Assembly (NCBI GenBank): GCA_030432635.1
Contig: JAUIMB010000001.1
Coordinates: 62,001 to 126,000, forward strand
Reading direction: 5' to 3'
Length of the DNA stretch: 64,000 bases
DNA from: Bacteroidia bacterium
GTDB lineage: Bacteria > Bacteroidota > Bacteroidia > Flavobacteriales > Flavobacteriaceae
Position 1 is the first letter of the stretch. Every line of letters starts with the position of its first letter. Positions 17,736 through 25,549 of this stretch are shown one piece after another. The notes beneath the pieces are model-generated. The model made no database searches, was not told the DNA's origin, and worked only from the letters and a program-made list of their open reading frames with translations. The translations under genes were made by a program, and so were the position numbers.

Positions 17736-18779
17736 ATGAAACCAGTAACCCTAAAACAAATAGCTGAAACCTTAGACATAAGTATCACCACTGTATCTAA
17801 GGCATTGAAAGATTATCCGGATGTTAGTAAAAAAACAAAGAAATTGGTTAAAGAATTGGCAGAAACACTTAATTACAAGCCCAATGTTTTTGCTGTTAAT
17901 TTAAGAACTAAAGAATCTAAAACTATTGGTTTAATTATTCCTGAAGTTGTACACCACTTTTTTTCGAATGTTATAAAAGGCATAATTGCTCAAGCTGAAA
18001 AAAAAGGGTATTTAGTAATTATACTTCAATCAAACGAATCATATGAGTTAGAAAAGAAACAAATAGATTTACTATTTAGTAAGAGGGTAGATGGGATACT
18101 TATTTCATTAGCTAATGGCACAGGAGATTTCAAACATCTAAATGATTTGATGGCACAAGACACACCACTTGTAATGTTTGATAAAATAGCAAAGATTGTT
18201 AATTGTTCAAAAGTTATTATTAACGATAGGAAAGCGGCCTATACTGCAACAAAGCATTTGATTGATTCAGGTTGTAAACGTATAGCACATTTTAGAGGTC
18301 CATTATTACCTCAAAATTCAATAGACCGTTTTCTTGGATACAAACAGGCATTAACAGATAATGGCTTTGCTTATGACCCTTCTTTAGTATATATCTGTGA
18401 TTGTAGTGACCAAAGTTTTGATGAAGGAAAGAATAGTGCAAAACAATTATTAGAAGATCACGATGATGTAGATGGTATTTTTATCAATACCGATTTGGTT
18501 GCTATTGGAGCCTTGACAGAGTTTCAAAAGCAAGGAATTAGTGTCCCAGAAGACATTGCAATTGTTGGATTTAGTAACTGGTTTATGTCATCTGTTATTT
18601 CTCCAACTCTTAGCACAATTGATCAACCAGGTTTTAAAATGGGTAAAACTGCCTTTAAACTTCTTTACAAAGAAATTAAAAGTAGAAAGGAGAATTTGCC
18701 TATAAAATTTAAAACTGTTGAATTAGAAACTAAACTTATCGAAAGAGAGTCCACAAGACGATTTCATCAAAAAGTATAA
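17736..18779 (+). CDS. LacI-family transcriptional regulator of the sucrose locus
   Basis: A 347-residue regulator. The N-terminal helix-turn-helix (VTLKQIAETLDISITTVSKAL, residues ~4-24) is followed by the hinge helix NYKPNVFAVNLRT and a periplasmic-binding-protein-like effector domain (SKTIGLIIPEVVHHFF onward, ending near TIDQPGFKMG). It is divergent from the sugar-uptake operon, with two consensus operators in between, so it probably senses the sugar or a phosphorylated product. In Bacteroidota such regulators can repress or activate. The operators lie upstream of the receptor -7 box rather than on it, which leaves both possibilities open. Confidence 0.88.
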   Translation: MKPVTLKQIAETLDISITTVSKALKDYPDVSKKTKKLVKELAETLNYKPNVFAVNLRTKESKTIGLIIPEVVHHFFSNVIKGIIAQAEKKGYLVIILQSNESYELEKKQIDLLFSKRVDGILISLANGTGDFKHLNDLMAQDTPLVMFDKIAKIVNCSKVIINDRKAAYTATKHLIDSGCKRIAHFRGPLLPQNSIDRFLGYKQALTDNGFAYDPSLVYICDCSDQSFDEGKNSAKQLLEDHDDVDGIFINTDLVAIGALTEFQKQGISVPEDIAIVGFSNWFMSSVISPTLSTIDQPGFKMGKTAFKLLYKEIKSRKENLPIKFKTVELETKLIERESTRRFHQKV

Positions 18780-19217
18780 CGCAATACATACAAAACAGTA
18801 AAATGATGTTTTTTGACCTCATAAAATTTTATTCATAAGGTTGTTATTGTTATAGACGAGTTCTTGAACCTTGCTTTGCTCGGTTTGGCTAAAACAGTAG
18901 GGGACAAAACGTTAAAAATTAGTCCTGTGGACTAATTTAGTGAATGGGCCAGCTCGCGCGAGAGCTTTATAACTTCAAATCATATTTAGCTAAAAATGTA
19001 CAATGTACATTTTCTTAACGCAAAATAGTCTAAAATATAGTGGAACGAGCCGTTAATTGTTTCCAAAATTATATACTATTTGAGATATTGATTGAGTATC
19101 AATATTGAGAATACCTAACTTGATTTTTTGTTTTAGGTATTTAGCTTTCGCTAAATAGTGCATCAAGGCAAAAGATAATGCACAAAAAAGAAAACTTGAA
19201 TTAGAGTTCTATATATA

Positions 19218-19300
19218 ACAAGTGTATAGATTATTTAAAATCGATTATCCAGTGGATGATTGGTTTTAAATATATTCCTTTAAATAATTTATACTCTTGT
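19218..19300 (+). ncRNA. Long hairpin with G-U pairs, candidate structured RNA segment
   Basis: The outer arms 19218-19239 and 19279-19300 match at 20 of 22 positions as an inverted repeat. The inner arms 19237-19251 and 19253-19267 match at 12 of 15. Of the five non-Watson-Crick positions, four are G-U or U-G when read as plus-strand RNA, but would be A-C mismatches on the minus strand. This asymmetry favours a plus-strand transcript. No known RNA family is recognised, and transcription is not shown. Confidence 0.35.
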
Positions 19301-19633
19301 GGCAAGCTCACGAGAAATGCGAAGCATTCTTGAGCACTTAATACGATATAAACTTTACGAAAAATCGCGTAAAATTTTTTTTGACGTACATTTTATCAAA
19401 TACACGAATTTTGAAACAACGCAAAAAGTGAAGCTTTTATTTAGGCGTTGGCAAGCGGCTGGGAATTATTCGCATATTTTTATTGTTATAATACGGAGCT
19501 CATGAATGCTACGCATTTGTGTTTAAAATAAATTGCTATAGCAATTTGATTTTATGAAGCAATCAACGTTGGCAGCGTAATATCATTATAGCTTGCGAAT
19601 GAATTGATATAATAGTCGTAAAAAGGCTGTGAC

Positions 19634-19683
19634 ATAATATCGGTCGATATAATTCGCTTACACGAAGTTATATCTGATATTAT
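19634..19683 (+). repeat. Nested 50-base hairpin
   Basis: ATAATATC (19634-19641) pairs with GATATTAT (19676-19683). GATATAA (19646-19652) pairs with TTATATC (19668-19674). TTCG (19653-19656) pairs with CGAA (19663-19666), leaving a 6-base loop and one bulged G. A 14-base palindrome follows 4 bases later. Confidence 0.6.
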
Positions 19684-19979
19684 ATCAAATACTTAAGTAT
19701 TCGCCGTTTTACTCAATATATACATTTGTTCTATAATTTATATTATGTAAAATAGAAATTAATGCGTTTTGTGAGGCTTCCCTATACATATCATCGTCTT
19801 AAACATTTCATTATAAGTCGATTTAAAGGCTATCGATAGTCCTATGCTTTACATTTGTTTCCTTAATTCGCTTTGCTCCTTAGTGTGCATTTCATCGAAA
19901 AGTGTAAAAAATGTTTTTATTTTTTAATGCATATCACAATATTTGATTACCCAAATTACCAACTAAAACTTAACCTCAA

Positions 19980-20606
19980 ATGAAACCTACACGAACGCGC
20001 TCTGCCTCAGAGAAATCCCGATTGCGATTACTTCACCAATATTATTCTTATACTGGTTTTTACGAATTTATATGGTCGGCCATTAAAACAGCCATACCTT
20101 ATGTCATTGCATTTATTGCTGCCGTAATCACAGCTAACCAATTTATGGATGTCAATGCTACTCTAGCTCGTGTCACGGAAATGTTGCCTATTTACGGTGT
20201 GCTCAGCTTTTTCTTTGTTTCTGAAACCATATTGGGTTTAGTGCCTCCTGAACTGTTTATCGCTTGGTCTGGAAAAATGGCTACACCTTGGTTATTTCTT
20301 AGCCTATTGGCTGTATTGTCCTATTTTGGCGGCTTGATGTCTTATTTGCTAGGCAAATTATTTACCAACATACCAGCCGTTCGTAGTTATATGGAAGTGA
20401 AAATGGCGAAACATATTAAAAACTCTAGAAAATGGGGTGGATTCCTTATTATCATTGGAGCTCTATTGCCTGTACCCTTTGCCGTTTCCTGTATGACTGC
20501 CGGAATTATTAAATTCCCGTTTAAAAAGGTTGTACTTTATGGATCACTAAGACTCTTGCGAATTTTTGCCTATGGTATCATTATTTTTAATGTATTAGAT
20601 GTTTAA
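19980..20606 (+). CDS. DedA/YqaA-like (VTT-domain) membrane protein
   Basis: A 208-residue integral membrane protein with about five hydrophobic segments (near residues 37-55, 75-93, 104-127, 158-178 and 186-204). VPPELFIAWSGKMA, followed by a Gly-rich helix YFGGLMSYLLGKLF and the later LLPVPFAVSCMTAGIIKFPFKKV, resembles the VTT (SNARE-associated/DedA) fold, where a re-entrant loop carries E and P residues. DedA proteins flip or recycle polyprenyl-phosphate or phospholipids and support proton-motive-force homeostasis. It stands alone, convergent with the cyclase gene. The long structured region upstream could be part of its 5' leader. Confidence 0.7.
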   Translation: MKPTRTRSASEKSRLRLLHQYYSYTGFYEFIWSAIKTAIPYVIAFIAAVITANQFMDVNATLARVTEMLPIYGVLSFFFVSETILGLVPPELFIAWSGKMATPWLFLSLLAVLSYFGGLMSYLLGKLFTNIPAVRSYMEVKMAKHIKNSRKWGGFLIIIGALLPVPFAVSCMTAGIIKFPFKKVVLYGSLRLLRIFAYGIIIFNVLDV

Positions 20607-20644
20607 GAACTCATCATAGCACAAATGCTGTGGTTCCATGTCAA

Positions 20645-22486
20645 CTAACCATTTACGAAATACATTTTTAGGTGTCCTCGATTCTTAACTTCGAGTTCAC
20701 CACGGTATTCAAATTCAAAGTCAAAGTCAGATTGTACCTGTTTATAGGTGTCTTCCGAAATGTTAATGCGTCCTGGTTCTGAACTGCTTTCCATTCGTGC
20801 TGCAATATTGACGGTATCTCCCCAAATATCGTATGCGAATTTTTTGGTGCCTACGACTCCAGCCACTACTGGTCCTGTATTGATACCAATACGAATATCA
20901 AAACTGCCATCAATGCCTTCATCATGTTTGACCTGCTCTACGACTTCGATCATTTCCTGAGCCGCTAAAATCATATGTTTGGCATGATTGTCATTGTCAT
21001 AATTGAGTCCGCCAGCAGCCATATAGGCATCACCAATGGTTTTAATTTTTTCCAAACCATATTTTTCGATGATTTCATCAAATTTTGAAAAATAATGATC
21101 AATGGTTTCCACTAAAATTTCCGGAGATAGATTTTCTGCATATTTTGTAAAACCTTTAAAATCTGAGAAAAATACGGTTACCGCCTCATATTTTTTAGCT
21201 TCCACTCTCCCACTTTCCTTGAGTTCTTCCGCAGTGTCCTCGGGTAAGATATTTAGCAATAGATCGTCTGAACGTTGCTTTTCGGCTGCGATAATTTTGT
21301 TGGTGGCTTTTACAAATTTATGACGCTTAAATAATCCGTAGGCTAATAATGAAGTCAAGAATAAAACACCAACAGTTGACCAAATGACAATACGTTGGTT
21401 TTTTCGTTTTTGCTCTAAGTTTTCGACTTCGAGCTGTTTATTCTCTACTTCTATATTCGCCATCTTTTGAACATTCTCGAGATTAAGAATACTATCTTGA
21501 TAGATATCGTGCATCTTGAAATATTCTAGAGCTGCGGCATGATTACCTGATTTTTCCATGAGTTCAGATAGCTGTAGGTTTGCATTGCTAATCTGATCTT
21601 TAAGGTTGAATTTATTGGATAATTCATGACTTTTAAATGCGTATTCCAAAGCAGCATCAATGTTAGACTGTTCCTCATATAAATCGGACATGTAGTTTAA
21701 AAACTCGGAAATCGCGTAATAATCTTCGTTTTCTTCTAACAACTGAATGGCTTCATTCATATTTTTTAATGCTGACTCATCTTTACCTTGTTTAGCATAG
21801 ACCATTCCTATATTTCCGATAGTATAGGCCTTACCGATATGATAGTTTAATTGATCAAAGATTTGTCCAGATTCTTGAAAATTTCTTAAGGCATCCTTAT
21901 AGCTTTCAGTCTTGAATAATTCATCACCAGAATTTAGCAATGCAGAACCTAATGCCATTGAATCATTAACTTTCCTCAGAAGAATCAAGCCTTTATCGTA
22001 ATATTTTTGAGCACTTTCGGAATTTCCAATCATTGAATAAGTATCAGCAATTGAGACTAATAATCCAGCTGAAAGCTCTGCATCATTATTTTTTTCAGTA
22101 ATTTCGAGACTCTTAAAATAGGCACTTAAGGCTTCATGAAATTCACCTTGCAACTGCAATGCATTTCCTTTTTGCAAATACCCTACGGAACGAAACCCAA
22201 AATATTGACCATCTTGCAATGCCTTTTCAATCAATAATTCAGAATAATAGAGCTTTTCGTCTGGATTAGTTTCATTTTGGGCAATTTGAAGCAGTATTGC
22301 ATTGTTCTTGTCTTCATCAGAATTCATATAAACATGTTTCAAGCTATCGACCGTAGCCTGATCTTGCCACTTGTAAATATCTTCTTGAGCATGTAAATTA
22401 TTCTTACAATACAAACAAAAAAAACACATTAGAATAGTGGATACAGTCTTTTTAGTAAAAAAGCAATTGAGTCTCGTTAGTACCAT
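20645..22486 (-). CDS. TPR-containing membrane class III adenylate cyclase
   Basis: A 613-residue protein. It has an N-terminal signal sequence (about residues 10-34), periplasmic TPR repeats (residues ~60-330, at least six), a coiled stretch, one membrane helix (~371-388) and a cytoplasmic cyclase domain. The metal Asps are in VFFSDFKGFT and IGDAYMAAGG. The Lys in EKIKTIGDAY and Asp in YDIWGDTVNIAARM are the ATP-selecting pair, and Asn and Arg of NIAARM serve transition-state stabilisation. It should therefore make cAMP. It is the last gene of an apparent operon with the two genes at 22511 and 22920 (gaps of 24 and 22 bases), suggesting that those proteins act upstream or downstream of cAMP signalling. 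Confidence 0.88.
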   Translation of the reverse strand: MVLTRLNCFFTKKTVSTILMCFFCLYCKNNLHAQEDIYKWQDQATVDSLKHVYMNSDEDKNNAILLQIAQNETNPDEKLYYSELLIEKALQDGQYFGFRSVGYLQKGNALQLQGEFHEALSAYFKSLEITEKNNDAELSAGLLVSIADTYSMIGNSESAQKYYDKGLILLRKVNDSMALGSALLNSGDELFKTESYKDALRNFQESGQIFDQLNYHIGKAYTIGNIGMVYAKQGKDESALKNMNEAIQLLEENEDYYAISEFLNYMSDLYEEQSNIDAALEYAFKSHELSNKFNLKDQISNANLQLSELMEKSGNHAAALEYFKMHDIYQDSILNLENVQKMANIEVENKQLEVENLEQKRKNQRIVIWSTVGVLFLTSLLAYGLFKRHKFVKATNKIIAAEKQRSDDLLLNILPEDTAEELKESGRVEAKKYEAVTVFFSDFKGFTKYAENLSPEILVETIDHYFSKFDEIIEKYGLEKIKTIGDAYMAAGGLNYDNDNHAKHMILAAQEMIEVVEQVKHDEGIDGSFDIRIGINTGPVVAGVVGTKKFAYDIWGDTVNIAARMESSSEPGRINISEDTYKQVQSDFDFEFEYRGELEVKNRGHLKMYFVNG

Positions 22487-22510
22487 AATGTATAAAGAGC
22501 ACTAAACAAG

Positions 22511-22897
22511 CTAATTTTTACTTTTTCGAATCTGCAGTTTTGGATCTTGAATAAAAGGCACGCCATTGACGGTGTATGTGATCTTATACTCGGTATAACC
22601 TTCAACTAGACCTTCTCCTCTTTTAACTGTTGCGATCCAATTACCAGACCCATCATTTGCTAAAGCAGGATGTCCATCTAAGAATTCCAGAGGATCTGCA
22701 AATTTAACGTTGTCTATTTTCTGAATATTCGATTCAGGGTTTATGATCCATCGTAAAGTGTCTCCTGTTTTTGCGACGGTCGTAAATGCTTTGTCTCCAT
22801 CCTTGGTAGTTGATAACTGTCCATCATCATCTGAAAGACTGAGCGGATAAGGCTTTTCATTAGTTGCATACAGGTAAATTTTGTGTGTTGTTGACAT
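22511..22897 (-). CDS. Small single-domain protein related to the N- and C-termini of its neighbour
   Basis: A 128-residue protein without a signal peptide. It shares with the next gene (22920-24059) the pattern G-[DQ]-T-L-x-W, an IxNVK segment, a VKRG/IKRG motif and a nearly identical tail, DPKLQIRKSKN versus DPKLQIRKSRN. The sequence alternates polar and hydrophobic residues as in a beta-sandwich. The general form recalls cytoplasmic AidA/PixA inclusion-body-type proteins, but I cannot assign it to that family. It is located 24 bases upstream of the adenylate cyclase start codon. Function unknown; co-expression with the cyclase is inferred. Confidence 0.75.
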   Translation of the reverse strand: MSTTHKIYLYATNEKPYPLSLSDDDGQLSTTKDGDKAFTTVAKTGDTLRWIINPESNIQKIDNVKFADPLEFLDGHPALANDGSGNWIATVKRGEGLVEGYTEYKITYTVNGVPFIQDPKLQIRKSKN

Positions 22898-22919
22898 ATT
22901 CTTTTATCTTATTGGTTAA

Positions 22920-24059
22920 TTAATTTCTACTTTTTCTAATCTGAAGTTTAGGATCCACAGTAAAAGTACTCGTGTCAAATGGAATTGCTGCTAGATCATG
23001 CCATATTCCGCTAGCATATTTGTTCATATATTTTGCTTCCGAACCGTAAAACACGATGCATCCCTGTCTGTTGTTACCTGTAATGCCTTCAATTAGAAAT
23101 GGTGCTGGTTCTATAGAGCTCCAACTACCATTAGGATAAAGGTCTCTTGTCATATAAGAAACTTGTGATCCAGCATATATGATTGGACCACTTTCATTGT
23201 CTCCTGCAATACCTTCTATTTCAAAAGGAGCCATGGTTAGCTCTGTCCATTTATTATCAGCATACTTTTGCATATAAGCGACTCTTGATCCAGAATAAAT
23301 AATGACTCCAAGTCTATTATCTCCAGCAATACCATCGATCTCAAATGGTGCTTCCGTAATTTGAACCCAAGTATTGTTGGCAACGGGATTCATATATGCC
23401 ACTTTATTTCCTGAATAAATAATTGGTCCACTATGGTTGTCACCAGTTATGCCTTCAATATCGAAAGGTGCATTAGCCACAATCGTCCATTGTTGCGTTC
23501 CATAGTTGTCCATATATGCCACTGTATTCCCTGAATAGATAATCGGACCAAATTGGTTGTTTCCTGCTATACCATCAATGTCAAAGGGTGCATCTCGTCC
23601 TATGATTTGCCAAACCATAGTGTTATAGCTCATGTAGGCGACTTTATTTCCTAAGAATACCACAGGCCCATTTTGATTATCTCCAGCAATACCTTCATAA
23701 CCCGTTAATCCGATGGTCATATTATAGCTTTCTTCATCACCTTCTTTAATACTGTCGTCACATCTTATTTGTGCTGTATATAAATTGGTACCAGCACCAC
23801 GCTTGATATGTTCGATAATTTTAGAACCTCCATCTTGTTTGACATTTTGTATATAAACTGGAGCATCTCCATTTTTGGCAACTGCTTGCCAGACGAGGGT
23901 TTGTCCTTTTTCTATGAAGGACACGAATTTGTCAGGATGACCTACAAAACTCAATGGATCAGACAGGTTATCTGTAAATACAATGGTTTCATTCACGTTG
24001 GATTTGTTAATTTTTTCTGTGTCCACTGTGACCGTAATTATAACATCTTTTGCACTCAT
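22920..24059 (-). CDS. Six-repeat protein inserted in the same domain (possible beta-propeller)
   Basis: A 379-residue protein, no signal peptide. Residues 1-120 align with the 128-residue neighbour. Six tandem ~40-residue repeats follow (about 122-362), each running G-I-[AT]-G-[DN]-N-x-x-G-x-[IV]-[IV]-[FY]-x-G, then YM, then a Trp, then APF[DE]I. The protein closes with the shared tail DPKLQIRKSRN. The repeats thus lie just before the last strand of the parental domain. Six repeats of this length with one Trp each would suit a six-bladed propeller or lectin-like fold; that is inference. First gene of the operon with the small paralogue and the adenylate cyclase. Confidence 0.8.
   Translation of the reverse strand: MSAKDVIITVTVDTEKINKSNVNETIVFTDNLSDPLSFVGHPDKFVSFIEKGQTLVWQAVAKNGDAPVYIQNVKQDGGSKIIEHIKRGAGTNLYTAQIRCDDSIKEGDEESYNMTIGLTGYEGIAGDNQNGPVVFLGNKVAYMSYNTMVWQIIGRDAPFDIDGIAGNNQFGPIIYSGNTVAYMDNYGTQQWTIVANAPFDIEGITGDNHSGPIIYSGNKVAYMNPVANNTWVQITEAPFEIDGIAGDNRLGVIIYSGSRVAYMQKYADNKWTELTMAPFEIEGIAGDNESGPIIYAGSQVSYMTRDLYPNGSWSSIEPAPFLIEGITGNNRQGCIVFYGSEAKYMNKYASGIWHDLAAIPFDTSTFTVDPKLQIRKSRN
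22974..23696 (-). repeat. Six in-frame ~120-base tandem repeats within the gene
   Basis: These encode the six ~40-residue units of the protein at 22920-24059. The units differ at many positions, so at DNA level they are diverged rather than recent copies. Shared words include ATTATTGG-type codings for GPII and CATATA for the YM segment. Confidence 0.7.
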
Positions 24060-24436
24060 TATTATTAATTTAATTGGTTAATAGATAATTCAATTAAACA
24101 TAAGATTGCAACTATTTATCTAGTATAATCACATACTAAACATGAGTTCTATTGGAGTTATAAGGGAATAAAAAGGTTGTGTTCTGAAGAACTGAGGAAT
24201 TATAAATCTACACCAATTTTTAATGATTTGCAAATCTGATGATTTCAAATGTTTTTTAAGTCTACATGACTATCAAAAACAGGATATGAACAACCAAAAA
24301 AGGGTGTCGTTCGTCGATTGGAGCTTGGATATCATGTAGTTCAGCGAAAATATAGACTGTTCATCCTATATTTCAGAGTCAAACTGTACTTCAAAACTAA
24401 ATTGCATGTCCCAAAACTATTTAAAACCTATGTATT
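24060..24436. other. Intergenic region between divergent genes
   Basis: About 375 AT-rich bases between the start of the six-repeat gene (minus) and the small gene at 24437 (plus). It should contain the promoter of the cyclase operon. I see no perfect TAnnTTTG box, RNA gene or strong inverted repeat. Confidence 0.5.
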
Positions 24437-24709
24437 ATGGATGATAATCTTGCCTTATTCAATCAAATCAATAGTCTTTCATATTGGTTATTAAAAGAAA
24501 GTAATTACAAGAGTTCTGTAACATTTGACGCTAACGATGATAGTTATTTCATCTCTATCAAAAGAGGTGTCGAATCCATTTACAAGCATCATATTGAAGA
24601 TTTCAGTCGAAAGGATAGTCGCCTTCTTAAATTCGAACTAAGTTCTATAGCTAACCATTTATTGCAAATCAAAAGTATCGTTCACGAAGAATTATTACAA
24701 ACCGCTTAA
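24437..24709 (+). CDS. Small protein of unknown function
   Basis: A 90-residue soluble, mostly helical protein (LFNQINSLSYWLLKESNYK, RKDSRLLKFELSSIANHLL). It has no signal peptide, membrane segment or recognisable motif. It is a single gene ending 13 bases before the convergent DUF6090 gene. Its continuous frame and normal codon use support a real gene, but no function can be proposed. Confidence 0.55.
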   Translation: MDDNLALFNQINSLSYWLLKESNYKSSVTFDANDDSYFISIKRGVESIYKHHIEDFSRKDSRLLKFELSSIANHLLQIKSIVHEELLQTA

Positions 24710-24722
24710 GCAAATCTACTTA

Positions 24723-25460
24723 CTACGGGTTTTCCTGCTCAGCAAGACGTTTATTAATCATTTCCAGTGTTTGCTTACTCTCTTTTTGAAACGCTTTTAG
24801 TTGTAACTCTAGGTTACCAAAAACGAGCGTGGAATGAACAGCTAATCGTGCTTTGTGGGTGTCGCTCAAATAGTAGGACATCATATCAGGATTGTCGAGT
24901 TTACCTAAAAGTAAATCGGCAATCCAAGGATGGTTCTCTTTAAAATACAACATGTTGTTATCAATATCATCGCCAATACGATCATTGCTATTATTGATAG
25001 CATCTTCAAACAGTCGATGATTGGTTACGATTCTTGAAATCAGGCTGTCTTGTTCAGATTTGTTATCATTGACATAATCTTCTAAAAGCGAGAAGCCCTT
25101 CTGTTGTAATCTATATGGCGAATATGATAATATGAGACCATAACCTTCAGGATGCAATTTAAAGGTATTCGCAGTTACGGTATCAGACAAAAAGATCTTA
25201 AAGGATTCCTTTCGTTTATCGATATAATTTTTCAATATAGTGTTTACCATTAGTGTGTCCTGCTTCAAATCTTGTTGGTACACTTGAAGGTAACTACTCA
25301 GTTTTTTTTCGGTAGCCTGCTTTTGATTTCTGTTGTTAATGCTAACGGCAATTAAAATACCTATAACAACCAAAATAATCTCTCCAATCCCATATAATAA
25401 ATACCTGCTAATATTTTTTTTTGATAGGAATGTCATACGATTTTTATTAAAAATGGCCAT
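24723..25460 (-). CDS. DUF6090-family membrane protein
   Basis: A 245-residue protein. The N-terminal segment RYLLYGIGEIILVVIGILIA (residues ~20-39) is the hallmark of the DUF6090 family, frequent and multicopy in Flavobacteriia. A long, mostly helical extracytoplasmic part follows, with charged coiled stretches (KKLSSYLQVYQQDLKQD). The topology is a single helix near the N-terminus with the remainder outside. The function is unknown in the family. It is monocistronic and convergent with the small gene at 24437. Confidence 0.8.
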   Translation of the reverse strand: MAIFNKNRMTFLSKKNISRYLLYGIGEIILVVIGILIAVSINNRNQKQATEKKLSSYLQVYQQDLKQDTLMVNTILKNYIDKRKESFKIFLSDTVTANTFKLHPEGYGLILSYSPYRLQQKGFSLLEDYVNDNKSEQDSLISRIVTNHRLFEDAINNSNDRIGDDIDNNMLYFKENHPWIADLLLGKLDNPDMMSYYLSDTHKARLAVHSTLVFGNLELQLKAFQKESKQTLEMINKRLAEQENP

Positions 25461-25549
25461 TGCAGTGAGCGTTCTGAATTATAAATATAGATTAAAGTCT
25501 TGACAAAATGCAATGACATTTGGTTAAACTGAAATGTGCTAAATCACCA

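Larger units (their letters stand above)
18916..19701. repeat. Cluster of at least 14 hairpins, possible structured RNA or palindrome array
   Basis: Inverted repeats read directly: 18916-18938 (10-bp stem, loop TGT); 18951-18966 (5 bp); 18993-19013 (9 bp, loop AAT); 19041-19065 (5 bp); 19085-19105 (8 bp); 19110-19141 (9 bp); 19139-19156 (7 bp, loop TTTC); 19218-19300 (long stem); 19316-19328 (5 bp, loop GAA); 19354-19373 (6 bp); 19417-19450 (6 bp outside 5 bp); 19505-19517 (5 bp, loop TAC); 19530-19547 (18-base perfect palindrome); 19634-19683 (nested stem); 19688-19701 (14-base perfect palindrome). The arms differ in sequence, so this is not one element repeated. No transposase or CRISPR pattern is present. 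Confidence 0.75.
18780..19979. other. 1.2-kb gene-free region rich in hairpins
   Basis: No convincing coding frame is present between the LacI-family gene and the DedA-like gene. A 68-codon frame with a GTG start at 19299-19505 runs through several hairpins and resembles no protein I know. The segment 18916-19701 contains at least 14 distinct inverted repeats with short loops, listed under the next entry. The remaining ends (18780-18915 and 19702-19979) hold only weak structure, for example the palindrome CTATCGATAG near 19830. Confidence 0.8.

Noticed and set aside
19299-19505. 68-codon plus-strand frame in the hairpin region
   Set aside because: GTG start, passes through at least four hairpins, and resembles no known protein; more likely open by chance.
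18916-19701. Integron attC sites or a MITE as explanation of the hairpins
   Set aside because: No integrase or transposase nearby, no repeated core sites or shared termini among the hairpins.
22974-23696. Periodic ~120-base pattern that might suggest a CRISPR-like or non-coding array
   Set aside because: The period is a multiple of three, the frame is open throughout and the repeat is clear at protein level; units are diverged at DNA level.
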